This document shows, one piece after another, positions 25,741 to 38,831 of a DNA stretch of 64,000 bases; the first letter of the stretch is position 1; each line of letters starts with the position of its first letter. The translations under genes were made by a program, and so were the position numbers. This DNA comes from Mytilinidion resinicola. Lineage: Eukaryota > Ascomycota > Dothideomycetes > Mytilinidiales > Mytilinidiaceae. A model generated the notes under the pieces. It saw nothing but the letters and a program-made list of their open reading frames with translations. It searched no databases and had not been told where the DNA came from. The stretch spans positions 1 to 64,000 of the forward strand of contig NW_022985442.1 of NCBI RefSeq assembly GCF_010093595.1, given 5' to 3'.

Positions 25741-27193
25741 CGTTGGTGGTGAAAGCTGGTAGAGTATAGTGTGGATAATAATTGTTTTCGGCGATGTCCA
25801 AAAGGAAGGAGACAGATTTGCATTGAGGGCATGTGGTGAGGAAACAGGGCGGTACATACAATGTGGATTTCAGCTACCTTTGTGTGGCAGCTCTGCCTGA
25901 TGTCATCGCGGGGTGCCCGCAAGCAAGGAAATTGGCGGCGTGTTCAAGCTTGGCCGTAGCAGGCGATTCCGACGGATAGCATACCTTGGATTTCCATTTG
26001 AAGCTGCTCAAGCTCGCGTACGTGAACAATGCAGATCCAAGCATGGCGATAAATATAGCCATGCCCAGCGAATGCTGCATCTCTTGGCCTCTGGGCAGGA
26101 AAGCTTGGCCACTCAAGACCCAACTCCCCCACCCATCTTCCTCGGGGCTGCAGCTCGACATCGACAAGAACAAAAGTAAGGAGATTCTCGACGCAAAGAC
26201 GCCTCGAGACTTCCAGCTGTTACACAGTCAGTAAAGAGAAAGTTTAAATATTTCCGAGCCATGGTGTGAAAGGTAATGCGTCATAAAGCGTGAGTTTCTG
26301 AACAGGTTTAGTGTTAGTTTTCCAAGCTTCGGCTAATTTCTTAGCCTCTGGGCGGGAAAGCTTAGTTTTGCATGGCCCCCCTGCCCCTACCTTTATGCCT
26401 CCTACCGTCTCCGCCAGCCAGCATTGTTGGCAGGATCCCCGGGGTCCTCAAGGTCATCGCCTGGTTTCGACTCATCATGCATCAGTTTATTGCAAAAGTA
26501 ACTAATAGGCCGTGTAGCAGGAAGAAATTTGGGTGCAGTGCCCTATCGCCACCTCCCAACCTTCATCATGCCCGGGACCGCGAATCGGAAACCTTTCAAT
26601 CTATTTCTACCAGCCTTGGAGAGCATCTATCCATCGCCCGAAACATCTTCTCGCTGAAGCGGAAGACAACTAGGTTACCCCGCCTCACTTAACACGCCCA
26701 ATAGTCTTCAACGGCGTACTATAACGCCTGAGAAATCTTATGCTAGCCCTTTAGGTTTAACTAATTCGTCGCATTTAAAGGCAGTCGCACTTGTATCGCA
26801 CTAATCCACTTATTACGCCTCCTGCCTTTTAGGCCTCTGTTAATAATCTCGATAATACTGTGGTGATGTAGGTTGGGATAGTCACAGGAGGGAGTATTAT
26901 GCGTCACCGAGGAGGAAGAGGATGGGGAAAGGTGAAGTTCAATCGTATTATTCTAGGCAGAGGCCGTGGCCCGATGCGCTGCCAAAGGCAGGCTGAAAAC
27001 AAGAATCTCGAGAGGAAGAAGGTGGTGTCCTTGAGGAGCGAGCTGCCATTGTTGAGAAGGGGGCCCAGTTGCCTGTCACGTGCCACCCGCATACCAGCAC
27101 CGGTCTACCTCACCACATACCTCCCCACCCAGGAGTCGACCCATGACGACATTCTTTTGCGCTGAGGTAGACCGCTAGCCATAGAAGAAGTAT
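25741..27193. other. gene-poor stretch with a short diverged repeat pair
   Basis: About 1.45 kb upstream of the PLD-like gene. The motif GCCTCTGGGCRGGAAAGCTT occurs at about 26,087 and again near 26,346, within longer diverged similarity, suggesting an old local duplication. Several ORFs under 110 codons overlap on both strands (25,874-26,234; 26,311-26,692; 26,899-27,165) without recognisable domains. Part of 26,700-26,880 is TA-rich. Confidence 0.45.
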
Positions 27194-27246
27194 CTAGAGT
27201 AAGAAGCAGGAATATAGAAGTAGGAAATAGAAAGAGAACAAGCCGC

Positions 27247-27660
27247 CTATTGCAGTAGGCCGGAAGTACACAGGTCTATGCCTCCCCACCTTGCAACCTG
27301 CCATTCGCAGCAATTTGTGCAGCACCGAAGCCAAAGGGAGGCCAGAAGGAGGGGAGATGGACCGGAGAGGCTGTCGTCCTTCTGCCACGCAGCAAGCTCG
27401 GGTTTCCGGATCAGCCTAGTCAGCAGCGCATTAATATTCAGCTGGAAACCAGTGCCTCGGACAATTGCGCCGTTGTGGAAGAAATGGTATGCCCCTAGTT
27501 CGTTATATGGCACAGGCGGGCGTGCCTCCTTTCGGAACCAGACATGCTGCGGACCAATACAAAGAAAACTAAAGGTTTCGCGGTTCTTATAGATGTAGTG
27601 CAGCCGGTTAAATAGATAGATATAGGTAAGATTAGCCGTTTTTAGGCCTAGATAGGATCC
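27247..27660 (-). pseudogene. fragment of an unrecognised fungal protein gene
   Basis: On the minus strand, a frame across 27,250-27,600 reads coherently (FLCIGPQHVWFRKEARPPVP, then YNELGAYHFFHNGAIVRGTG, then FQLNINALLTRLIRKPEL) and looks like genuine coding sequence. Upstream (27,600-27,890) it enters TA-rich RIP-like DNA and the frame degenerates; downstream it ends without a family C-terminus. I do not recognise the family. Confidence 0.35.
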
Positions 27661-27894
27661 TATAGATCGGGTATAGTAATAGTAAACTAGCGAGCAAGTT
27701 TTATCGGCTCTAGTATTTTAATACTAGCTTATAAGTACCTTAAGGCGGTTAAAGTTACCTATTTTTTGCTTAGATTTTAGTTTTTCTTTTAGCGTAAGTG
27801 TGAGGTGACCGGAGCACCTACAGTATATAGCCCCAGGCCATGCACCACGACTCCTTAAGGATTCGTTTCCTAATATACGAATACTACCCATTCT

Positions 27895-28162
27895 TGTCAC
27901 GGTCTCGGGCGGCAGGATTGCCCTAGCTAGCTCGGGCAAGTAGGTAGAAGTAATAACTGAATTCACTACGTGTTCTGAAATGCACGGCAGGCAGGCGGGT
28001 TAAATAACAAGACGTAGCTCAAGGAGCTACAAGGAGGCAGGGCGGCGGTCGGCAGGTATACTCCTGCCAAGGCTCGCATAGGCCCTTGCAACAAGGCCTC
28101 TCGCCGGGTCCTAACATCACGTGATACGCTGTGCAGCAAGCTTCACCGTTTAAGCCGTGACA
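27895..28162 (-). repeat. solo LTR (268 bp) of gypsy family C, with TSD ATTCT
   Basis: Begins TGTCACGGTCTC and ends AAGCCGTGACA, with a perfect 5-bp duplication ATTCT at 27890-27894 and 28163-28167. It is nearly identical to the LTR at 60,827-61,094, with about ten differences by eye, and shows little RIP. No internal element sequence adjoins it, so it is a solo LTR left by recombination between two LTRs. Strand is set by the family C element at 60,827-64,000. Confidence 0.95.
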
Positions 28163-28451
28163 ATTCTATTATCGAGCTCCCTGCTGTGCACTCTCCTCTT
28201 ACAGTAAGCTAAATAGTAGTATTACAGGTATAGTTATCTATAGTAGCCTTTAACGCAACTAGGAACTTAGTAAGGTTTTTAGTAACTCCCTTATTTTTAT
28301 CTAGGGCTAGCTTATTATAGTTAACGCTAGCTAAAAATCCTTATATAGTTTTTATAGAAGGAAGAGTTCTATAGAAAGCAGGGTATAGAAATAGTAAAGT
28401 AGATAAATCTAGTATAAAAAAGGGTATACTAATATTTATAAAGAAGAATAG
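28163..28451. other. TA-rich RIP-damaged spacer
   Basis: About 290 bp of TA-rich DNA between the solo LTR and the truncated LTR. No frame or repeat is recognisable. Confidence 0.4.
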
Positions 28452-28824
28452 TGTTATAACCCGTAATATAAACCACCCGAGCGCAGAGGCACTTATAGAG
28501 ATAAGTAAGTAGATAAGACTAATTACACAGGACTAAGTTACAGAACCCTAGGGGTTATGTGTAGGACGCATAGGGATCTTAGATTCCCCCACGGACTGCT
28601 GGTGGATAGGAATAATCTAAGGATAGGATATTACGAGACAGAGAGGTTACGTGTCGGCTTGAGAGGCTCGCAGCGAGCAGGAGCGAGCTGGCTCGCTGAG
28701 CTTGCAGAAGAGCGGGAAGAGGACGGACTCACCCGGCTCGCGGACGAGCACGATAAGTATATAGGTTTCTTAGAACGGGACTTTTATATATAAGGACGCT
28801 CCTTTACATAAATAGAAACCTTAT
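28452..28824 (+). repeat. truncated LTR of gypsy family B, undamaged
   Basis: Starting TGTTATAACCCG, this is the reverse complement of the LTRs at 31,669-32,196 and 38,832-39,369, matching about 373 bp and then breaking off after GAAACCTTAT. It keeps GC-rich segments (GAGCGAGCTGGCTCGCTGAG) that are TA-rich in the other two copies. It therefore preserves the pre-RIP state of the family B LTR. Confidence 0.85.
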
Positions 28825-30036
28825 AGGCACCGCAAGCCCGACAAGCAGCCTGTACGAGGCGGTGCTACGAACCTGCTCCTACATTGTAGTGAGCAGAGCA
28901 GATGCTTGAGGCACGATGGAGCTGGTGATGGCGTTGTGGCCGTTCGAAGGCCCTCCACCGGACAACGACAACAACGGACCGCATCACCAGAACAGAGGAA
29001 CAACCATCAAAATGGGTATGAAAACCATCCGACGTATGTCTACTTGTGTAGGAAGCAAGCCGAACGTGGAGCCGATGCCTAGGCGTACGATAGGACACCT
29101 CTGGGGTGGCGATGCAGAGTTTTCACCCTCCCCTCTATCGAAGCTCTCGTTAACTGATGGTGTCTACAGTGCCTACAGCGTCACCAAAGTCATTGGCGGT
29201 CAATTGGAGGACCTCAAACAGCGTGGTGCTCGCAGCCTTTGCCTAGGAGACAGCATTCTCATGGCGGTCAAGTGGAGGACCTTAAACAGCGTGGTGCTCG
29301 CAGCCATCGACAATGCCTGTAGGCGCCCATCGGCACGCGAGGAAGCCCAAAGCTCCTGAAGGGAGATGGTCACAGCCAGCATGGTGGGGGTAATGGAGCC
29401 GTCCGCCGGACAGGCAGAGGGAGGAAGGACGACAGACCGGATGATTTCCAAGCAGATGCAATCCCGATGACGCGCTGCGAGGCGACGACGCCTGACCGAC
29501 CCGGCTACAACACGACACGCAGGGTGGACACGAGTGCTGGGGCAGCAGCTGGATATACTTGAGGACGGGCATAGCAGGCAGATGGGAGGAGGAAGATGGA
29601 TGCTCCATCTTGGTTAGTGGGAGGGAAACGTCGAAGTATGCTGCCTGGCTAGGGGTATATGGATAACAACTCCTGCAAGACACGGTCGGCCTTGTGAAGG
29701 GGAGACTCTACAAGGTATCGCGAAGCAGCGTCAGCTGTGAGGCGAGGTGTGCAATGGCAGCGACAGCAGACACTGTCTGTACAGCCCGAGAGGACGGATG
29801 CGCGTGTTGGTCCATGAACAGGCAAGGAGAGGAGGATGATATGGGCTTAAGGAGCAAACTGGTGCAGGGGCGTAGGAGGAGGGCTTTGTCCACCCGAGTC
29901 CTCGAGGCCGGGTTAGGAGGTGAGCTTAGGCAAGAGTCCTCCAGCTAGGCTGGAAAGCGTGTGAGAGGGGTCGCGCCCTCTTGTTGTAGTGTAGACAGCA
30001 TGCAATACAATCTGTACCCGCACGCGCGAAGCAGGC
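28825..30036. other. GC-rich stretch of unknown nature with a 43-bp direct repeat
   Basis: About 1.2 kb of undamaged sequence between the truncated LTR and the LINE relic. Frames on both strands (28,916-29,359 plus; 29,282-29,683 minus) overlap and have no domain. A ~43-bp segment beginning GGCGGTCAA and ending TGCTCGCAGCC is present at 29,195-29,237 and 29,263-29,305 with two to three differences. It may be an unrelated insertion or the 5' part of the LINE; I cannot decide. Confidence 0.4.
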
Positions 30037-31668
30037 ATGGACCTAGCCACGGAGGAAGGGCTAGAGATATGGGCAAGAGGAACATTGTGGTCTACAATTG
30101 ACCTTATGTTCACAACAGGGTGGCTAACAGAACGAATAATTTCCTCCACGGTACGAGAGGAATGGAACTGCGACTCTGATCACCGGCCTATATACACGGA
30201 GTTCGATGTCTCACCACTAAAGGCAGCCGAACCCCCGCAGCGTAAGCTGTGGAAGGATGTAGCATGGAAAGAAGTACGAGAGAACCTAGCAATACGGCTA
30301 GACGAGCTAGAAACTCGGAACGACCCGCAGGAGACGGAGGAAGATCTTAATATGTTTGCACACCGCCTATATAAGTGCATACAAGCCACAATAGACAAAA
30401 CCATACCACTCGCAAAGCTATTGAAATAAGCATCACCTGCGTGGTCAACAGAGTGCACCGAGGAAGTGCGGGAGACGAGGCGGGCCTATAGGACCTAGCG
30501 CTCGTTAAGAACAGTAGAGGACTGGATTTTGTACAGAGTACAGTGCAATAGAAAGAAGAGGGCTATACGCAAAAAGAGTATAAAAGCATGGCGCCGCGCA
30601 GTAGATAAGATCACGTCGGATCCGAAAGGCGTATAGAAGCTAGCCAAATAGGGCAGAACTGTTGGAAAGGAACCACGGCCACCGCCTTAATTCCCCCCTT
30701 TTTTACGGCCTAACAATGCAACGCTCTATACAGACAACGAGACCAAGGCCCAAATACTTGCGGAATAGTTCTTCCTACCCCCTGTGGAGGCAGACCTCTC
30801 CGATATTAAAGGATACTAATACCTAGAGCCGTACAAGTCCTTACAAGACGTTACAGTGGAAGACGTCCTCTCCGCGCTAATAGGAATAGCCCCGGACAAG
30901 GCCCCGGGTATTACAAAGATAACTAACAGAATCCTTAAGAAATGCGAAACGCAGCTAGCACTAACGCTGGCCAGGTTTTTCACCAGGTGCGTGTGTATAG
31001 GGTACTACCCACGGCCGTATAAAGAATTAATTACTGTAGTACTATATAAGCCTTAGAAAGCGTCCTATAACACAGCAAAGTTATACAGGCTAATTGCGCT
31101 GCTGGAAATAGTAGGTAAGCTGCTTAAACGCATTATAGCACGAAAACTATCTAAGATAGTAAAGGAGAAAGGCATACTCCTACTAAGCTAAATAGGCGTA
31201 AGGCCCGAATAATCTACGCAGATAGCACTAGAACTTTTTATAGAGCAAATATAAACTATATAGAAGGGTAATTTTTACCTTATTACCTTTTTTTTTAGCC
31301 TAGATATTTTAGGGGCCTTTAATAGAGTATTTTATAAGAGAATAATATATAACCTATAGGTTTAATATATACCGGAATAAATAGTCTAATTTATAGAATT
31401 ATTCCTATAGAACCGAACTATAAAACTTTCTATTAGAAGATATATTACTAAAACTATTCTAGTTAACATAGGTATACTATAAGGATTTTTACTTTTACTA
31501 ATCCTTTTTTTATTCTTTATAAGTATACTCCTGCCGGCACTATAAAAAGGCAATATAACAGCCTATAGGTATATAAATAATACTAATATTCTTATATTTA
31601 GTAGAAGTATAGAAGAAAACTACAGGGTAATTAAAAGTGCGCATATATAGTATATAGATATAACGGGT
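30037..31668 (+). pseudogene. LINE relic, 5' part: endonuclease end and reverse transcriptase
   Basis: Plus-strand frame starting MDLATEEGLEIWARG and running through WSTIDLMFTTGWLTE and CDSDHRPIYTEF, the end of an apurinic-type endonuclease domain of non-LTR retrotransposons. The reverse transcriptase follows: VEDVLSALIGIAPDKAPG near 30,856, YRLIALLEIVGKLLKR near 31,085, a motif A region SLDILGAFNRVF near 31,300, and a motif C reading Y-I-N-N in place of Y-x-D-D near 31,580. RIP damage grows sharply from 31,050. The endonuclease N-terminus and ORF1 are absent or unrecognised, so the LINE is 5'-truncated. Gypsy B splits it at 31,669. Confidence 0.8.
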
Positions 31669-32196
31669 CGTCTCTTCTATACCTTCTAAGTATTTTATAC
31701 TAAAGCAGGGTATAGGTAAGTTATTATCGGGGTGTAATAGTTTTTAAAAGGTAAGGCAATAATTAATTAAGGTCTAAGACGGGGTTATTACTTCTAATAG
31801 GTAATATTAAAGTCTTAAGTTAAATATAAGGTTTCTATCTATATAAAAAAGCGTCCCTTTATATAAAAGCTCCGTCCTAAAAAACCTTTTACTTATATAG
31901 CTCGCAGCCTTAAGCTCCTTAAGCTACTCTTCTAGCTTACGGCCTTAAGCCTTTTAAGCGCTCGCCTAGCTCGCTTCCTTAAGCCTTTTAAGCTATTATA
32001 TAACCCTGTTTTTATAATATTTTATTCTTAGATTATTCCTATTTACTAGTAGTTTATAGGAGAATCTAGGATCCCTATACATCCTATATATAACCCTTTT
32101 AGTCCCGTAACCTAGTTCTGCGTAATTAGTTTTATCTACTTACTTATTTTTATAAGTGCCTCTGTGCTCGGGTTGTTTATATTATAGGTTATAACA
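31669..32196 (-). repeat. 3' LTR of gypsy B
   Basis: This 528-bp repeat ends GGTTATAACA on the plus strand and pairs with 38,832-39,369. It is RIP-damaged, but a little less than the internal region. The undamaged partner is the fragment at 28,452. Confidence 0.9.
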
Positions 32197-35100
32197 CTCG
32201 CTCCCCCTTCTAAGGCTTTCGGCCCGAAAGTATTTCCGTGGTGGGGTTTTAGATAAGTAGCTGGCGATGCCCTATCTGCTAGGCTGTTATTATACCTCTC
32301 TATTTCTTCTTTTATAATATCTAACGCCTTAAAAGCTAAGAAATAAAAAAGCTATCTTATACTTGCTAATTATATTAACGCGTCTAGTTTAAAAGTTATA
32401 CCTTGTTCCTAGTATAAATCTCGGGGTTTATTATATATAGTTTCTATATCTAACTTAGATTATTATACCGCTTATATTTAGGCGCAATAATTAAACTGTA
32501 ATATTGCTGGCATTTTAGCAGCTGCCTATAAGCTATTGCAATCTACTATTATCTGCAACTATATCCTAGCTAACCTTTCTAGGGCGGAAACTAGCCTATA
32601 AAGAGGATAAACTTTATTATAAAAAGTTAGAAACCTGCACAACTCTAAAAGCGGCTATAGTAAAGCTAGATTACCTGGATTCTTAAAAAAAGTTACTGCG
32701 CAAGCGTAGTAAAAAGATAATGCGTTATAGTTTTAAAACTCTAGAAGAGCTTAAGAAAAATAATTAGAAAGAGGCTAAGTAGAAAGAATAAGAGCGTGCT
32801 AAGCAGGAAGGCTTGCCTTCTACCTTAGGAACTATTAGGTATTCTTCTTTCTTTCTAGGTATACCGGGTACTGCTAGCTGTCTATTCTATTACTATATAT
32901 TCTAATTATATAGTAGTGGTATTCCTTCTCTAGGTTCCTTTAATCTTTCCTAGCTAGATAGTATACTATTGCCGTTTTTCTAGGCTGTTCCGAATTCTAG
33001 CGGTAAAACTACTGCAGGAGTTCCTAATAGTTTGCTAAACTCTTAACCGGTTCCTATATATTTTTAGAGGTGCTGTATCCTTTCCACTTAATTAGGTACT
33101 TCTTTTACTAACCGTGCTATTAGGAATCTAGGATTTATTCGACCTTATATTTATTATTATTATCGACCTCTATATTATTTTCTAGCTTAGTATTTAGTAG
33201 TGCGGGTTCTAGTAGCAATATATAGAAAACCGGGTGTATTTTTATTCTATTAGGTAGCCTAAGCTTATAGTTTACTAGGCTAATAATATTCTGTATTTTA
33301 AATAGTCTAATCTTAATATAGTCTAACTTTATACTTAGTTATTTTATTTTAATATTTTTATAGAGTAGGTAGACTTTATCCCCCCCTTTAAAGGTTAGTG
33401 CAATACTCCAGTATTAATTATAATATCTTGCTAACCTTAGTATTAGGAATTAGATATCTATTAAAAGCTGTCTTTATAGCTCCTTAATATTTTTAACTAA
33501 TAGCAGTGCCCTTTAGGCTTTTATACTGTTAAGTTAGGGTTTTTAATACGCCTCTAGATTAAAACTATAGTTTATAAAAAAGGGCGATACCTTTATTATT
33601 TCTGTAGATGCGCTATTATAGGCGAACTGGGCTATTAGTAGTAGTAATACCTAATTATCCTGCCTATAGTTAATATAGTATTATAGGTACTGCTCTAAAG
33701 TCTAATTAAGCCTTTCCGTTTACCCGTCCGTCTAAGGGTAAAACGCTATAGAAAGCTTATACTTTATCCCTAGTTATATAGTAAGGGTCTACTAGAATTT
33801 TAATATAAAAAGCTTATTTTAGTCTAAAATTATCTTCTAGGGTAGCCTGTAATTGCTAATAATATACTTTAAAAAAGCGTAGGCTAAATCCTCTGCTATT
33901 AATACTTTTTAGTAAGGGATAAAGTATATATATTTAGTTAGTTAGTCCGTAACTACTAATATTATATTATACTTTATACCTGTTATAGGTTTAATAGACT
34001 ATAGTAGCTTAACTATAAAGTTCTATATAATAGATTTCTATACTTTTTCCGGTATAGAGGGACTTTTTATTAGTCTATATAGTGCGTGTTATACCGATTT
34101 ATTCTTTATACACTTGCAGTTATATACAATTTTCTCCGTTAATTTCCGGAGTCTAGGGAAGTAGAATATTCTTGCAATTCTTTCCTGTGTTTTTTCCACT
34201 CCCTAGTGCCTATACACTAGTATACTATAGAATTCCTTAATAAGCTCTTTTTATAAGGTCTTAGGTATAAATATCTTATTCTATAAGGTAATAATACCGC
34301 CCTGGATTTCTCTATACTTTTAGTTTATAGGTTCTAGGCGCAAGCTTTGCCAGTTATAACCCGCTAAATCCCGGCTTTTTTAATCTACCTTCTATACTGC
34401 CTTAATTTATTTATACTACTTATTATTCTTAGACCTATAAATAACTGCTGCTTATATATAGTTAAATTTAAGGGTTCCCGGACTAGTTTCCTTAAGTATA
34501 GGTTGCCTAGTTTTCTTAGCTCCTTCTATATAGTCCGGCCTTCTGCTAAGTATATCTATATAAGTATTTTTAGATCCCTTTTAGTATATAATCTTAAAAT
34601 TAAAAGTTTCTAGCTTTTCTAACCATCTTTTCTATCTCCTATTTAACTCCTTAGTTATAGTAAAGTATATTAGATTTTTATAGTCTATATACACCTGTAC
34701 TATATATACTGCCCCTTTAAGGTAAACTTTCCACTATTTAAATGCTTCTATTATAGCTAACAGTTTCTTATTATAGATATTATAGTTTAGCTTAGCTATA
34801 CTTAGCTTTTATAAGTAGAACACTATAGGATACAGTTTCCCTTATTTATCTAGTTAGTTAAGTATTGCTCCTACTGCCTTATCTAATATATTACTCTTAA
34901 TAGTAACTGGTTTCTATAGGTTAAAAATTGCTAATACTAGTTTTAAAGTAAACTATACCTTTAACCTATTAAATACGCCCTATACTTCTAGGGTCTATCT
35001 ATATTTAATATCTTTTCTAGTAAGTTCTATAAGTAGCTCTACAATTTTTAAGTAACCCTTAATAAACTGCCTATAGTAATTAGCTAACCCTAGAAATAAC

Positions 35101-38100
35101 TATAGTTCCTTTAAATTCGCGGGCTCTAGCTATTCTTAGATAGAGAACACCTTGCCTTCTTCTATCTCGATCTGTTCTGGACTAATAACGTATTCTAGGA
35201 ATCCGACTCTCTGCCTATAGAACTCGCACTTATCCGGGTTTACTATAAAATTATATTCTTTAAGTTTTTTAAGTACCTTTTATACGTGTATTTTATGTTT
35301 ACTTAGCGTTTCTAAGTATATAAGGATATTATTAAGGTATACTACTGTAAACCGATCTAGGTAGCCTTTTAACGCTAAGTTAACTACTGCCTAAAATATT
35401 GCTAGCGCGTTGGTAAGCCTAAATAGTATTACTATATACTTAAAGTGTCCGTATTAAGTTCTAAAAGCCGTCTTCTACTCTTCTCCTTCTTTTATCCGAA
35501 TTAAATAGTACCCTTCGCGTAGGTCTAACTTTATAAAGTACTTAGCCTTATATAGTTAGTTTTTAAGCTCGGAGATTAAAGGTAATAAATAGCGGTTTTT
35601 AATTATAATCTTATTTAGTTATCTATAGTCTATATAAAGGCGTAGCTTACTATTTACCTTTAGGATAAATATTATAAGGTAACCTGCGGGCGATTCTAAT
35701 GGTCTAATAAATCCTTACTTTAGGTTCTTTTCTAGGTATTCTTCTAGCACTTCTAGCTCGCTCTAGGCTAGTAAGTAGATTAGTCTAAACTATAGTTATT
35801 TGCCTAGTACTAGGGGAATATAGTAATCCTAAGGTTAGTGCTTTAGTAATATATTCTAAACTTTTTCTATAAAGATTTCTTTAAATTTATTATATTTTTC
35901 TAGCATAACTAGTGCTTTTACTACCTTAGCTAGCTGCCGGCTGCTTAGGGGTCTAGGCTACTATTAGCTCGCTGCCCTATCTTCTTTTTAGGCTTTTTTG
36001 CCTTTTAAGGTATCTATATTAACATTTTATTTTTACTTAGGCTTATCCTAGTATAGGGTGCCTTTTAGTCTACTTTCTAATTAAATCCTTACTTTACTAG
36101 ACTTCTAATCGACTTAGAGGTTATACTGCTTTAGCTATAGTATACCTAAGATTATATTATATCTCGCTGTATTAGTTATATTTATACTAATAGTTTCTCT
36201 ATATTTTTTAATCTATATAACACCTAGTTAAGTTTCTATAGTTACCTGCCTATTACTATATTATATAGGTGTGCTATCTACTATATATAGTCTATAAGGT
36301 CTGTTTTTCTATTGCTAAGGGATTTAGTTTCTCTTAATAAAGTTATAGAATATAAAATTTCCCTGCGCGCTACTATCTAGCAGTACTCTTGCCGGGTTCC
36401 TACTAATTTTAACCGATAGGATTACGTGTCTGTAGTTTTAAATAGGAATAGAGTTAGGCTATATTACCGGGTTCCTTCCTTTCTTTATAATATAGGCTTT
36501 TCCTACTAGAGTGGCAATAGTTGCAGTTTGCGTTTTTTTATCTTTAGCTGCTCTATAGGACCTTATTCTTAGCTGCTTTAGCCGTTCTATTACTTAAGCG
36601 CCTGCTCGTTTTTTAGCTATTCTTATAGCTAATAGTTCGTATATTTTATTTTGCAATATACTAGATATAAGTCCTAGTAATATATTTACTAGTTTTTACC
36701 TTTTCTATATTCTATTAGGTACTAAAAGTCCGTAACTATAGTATCTACTTCTATAAGTTTATCTTTTTTACCTATAATATAGTGCTCTGTTTCCTTAAAT
36801 AGTACTAGTTGCGTAATAATATAATATTTTATCCGATATAGGTACTATTCTTAATATTTCTTGTGTGCTATATACTTATCGTATTTGTTTTCGATATATA
36901 ATACCTAAGATATCTGTCTATAAAGTGGGTGGTTTCTATCTAGCCGTTTATTTTCCTTATTATAGACACCTATTTTACCGATAGGGTGTAAAGCTCTATA
37001 GATTTTAATCTCGGTTTATCTTCCGTATAGCTCTAGCAGTTCTCGCTCTGGCCCTATACTAAATTCGCCGTTGCTAGACCACTTTTCTAGTTTACAATCT
37101 TTATTACTATTATAGTACTCCTTACTATTCTTAACAGGTAATTTATTATTCTATTTTATCTAGATATTACGGCTTAAGCCTTTAAATATATCTAATTTTG
37201 CGCGAGTTTCTGCGTTAAGGGTTGGCGTTATTGTTGTTATTCCTGCGGCTGCGGCTATTTTTTATCCTTTTTCTTTAATAAGTTGTCCGGTAACTCTTCC
37301 TATAGCTCTTAGAAATTAGTAACTAGCTAGTTCCTTTAGCTCTGCGCCCGCTATAGTATTTTCGGCCTTTTGCGCTTCTCGTCCTTTATTAAGGCGTGCG
37401 AGAATTTCTCTTGCGCTTTATTCGTACGTGGCTATAACTTTGTTAACCTGTGCTTCCGTGTCTAGTAACTCGGTTTTACTGTTATTCTATAGCTTAGGTA
37501 TATTAGTTTAGGGTTCTAATCGCGGTTTAATTATCTAGAACGCCTTATCCGTTTTTAATAGGTAGTTAATTTCTATACTCTTAACTTCTATATCTATATA
37601 GTAGTTATCTATAGGGTTGCTATTATACTTTTTATTCCTTATTATAGTAATAGTATATCCCTTTACCCTTTATATTAAATAGTACCCTATTACCTGCTTA
37701 TCTAACTAATAGGTAAAGTAGTTGTTATTATAGCACGCGGTTTATAATATAGAATTGTGGCGGTCTATATTTAGCTTTATTATAACTACTGCTGTTTAGG
37801 TGTTTCTGGAGCACTTATTTATAAAGTATTCCTATTCTCCGCACAATAGGTATGCGCTGTTGCGCCTTCTTTTTTACCTTTCTTTATCGGTAATTAGTTT
37901 ACCCCTTTAGTTATTGCGTTGTTTTATAATATTAATTTCTATACAATCTCTATAGTTGCGGTTAGTTACTTTTAGCTTTAGTCTAGCTAGTTAGGCGTAA
38001 GAATAAAGTTCTTTTTTATCTGCCTGTTCTAGTTGTTATTTATACTATTAACTGTTAATCTATATTACTATTTCCTTAAGTTTATAGAGTATTAGAGGCC

Positions 38101-38831
38101 TTTCGCCTTATATAATTTTATTTTTAATATTTTCCTTAAAACCTCTATAGTACTGTGCTTGCAGAGCTTTATCTCCCTATAATAGCTTAGACGCGATTTG
38201 TATAAATTCTAAAGTATAGCAGCTGGTTAAGCCCTTCTGCTTTAGAACTGCTATTTTCTATTCTACTATCCGTTTTTTATCGGTGTCTCCAAAGGTTATC
38301 TAAAGTGCTAACTTAAAGTATCCGTAATTACTAAACATAATATTAGTTTCTGGTTTCCAATCGTTTATATTAGTATTGCTAAGCTAGTTTATAAGCATCG
38401 GGTTAAACTAGTTAAATACTTCTTTTTTTAAGAAGGTGGCTGCTATATAGACCTTATTTAATTTAAATTTAAGGTTGCTTTAGTTTATGCGTAGGTATAG
38501 CCTTATCTGCGTTATAAATACTTATAAAGCTCCTCTCTCCCTAGTAAACTCTTCGGGTTTATTTATTTTATAGCCTCTATAGCTAACTATTCTAGTAGTA
38601 GTAAGCTCTTTTTAGATAGTTTAGAAATTTCCCTATAAGGCTATAATCTTTTTATTCTTAGTATTGCTAGCTTCTTCTAGTATTTATATTTATATAAGCA
38701 ATGCCTGTATACGTGTTACTACCTTAGTTATAGTTAGGGTTAGTCTAGTAGTTATACTACCTAAAAGGGTTAGTAGGGCTATCTTAATTAATTATCTATA
38801 TATAACTCCTTTAATATAGCAGTGTTTAAAG
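32197..38831 (-). pseudogene. gypsy B gag-pol, RIP-inactivated
   Basis: Internal region of gypsy B. On the minus strand, the reverse transcriptase is recognisable at about 35,150-35,750 (YGHFKYIVILFRLTNALAIF, then VNLALKGYLDR near 35,360). RNase H, integrase and a 3' chromodomain-side region lie at lower coordinates, and gag/protease at 36,300-38,800, as expected for this strand; these are placed by order rather than by clear motifs. Stops are pervasive and composition is extremely TA-rich, so no product is expected. Confidence 0.75.

Noticed and set aside
24043..25762. Plus-strand ORFs opposite the PLD-like gene
   Set aside because: They are antisense shadows of an intact, domain-bearing frame.
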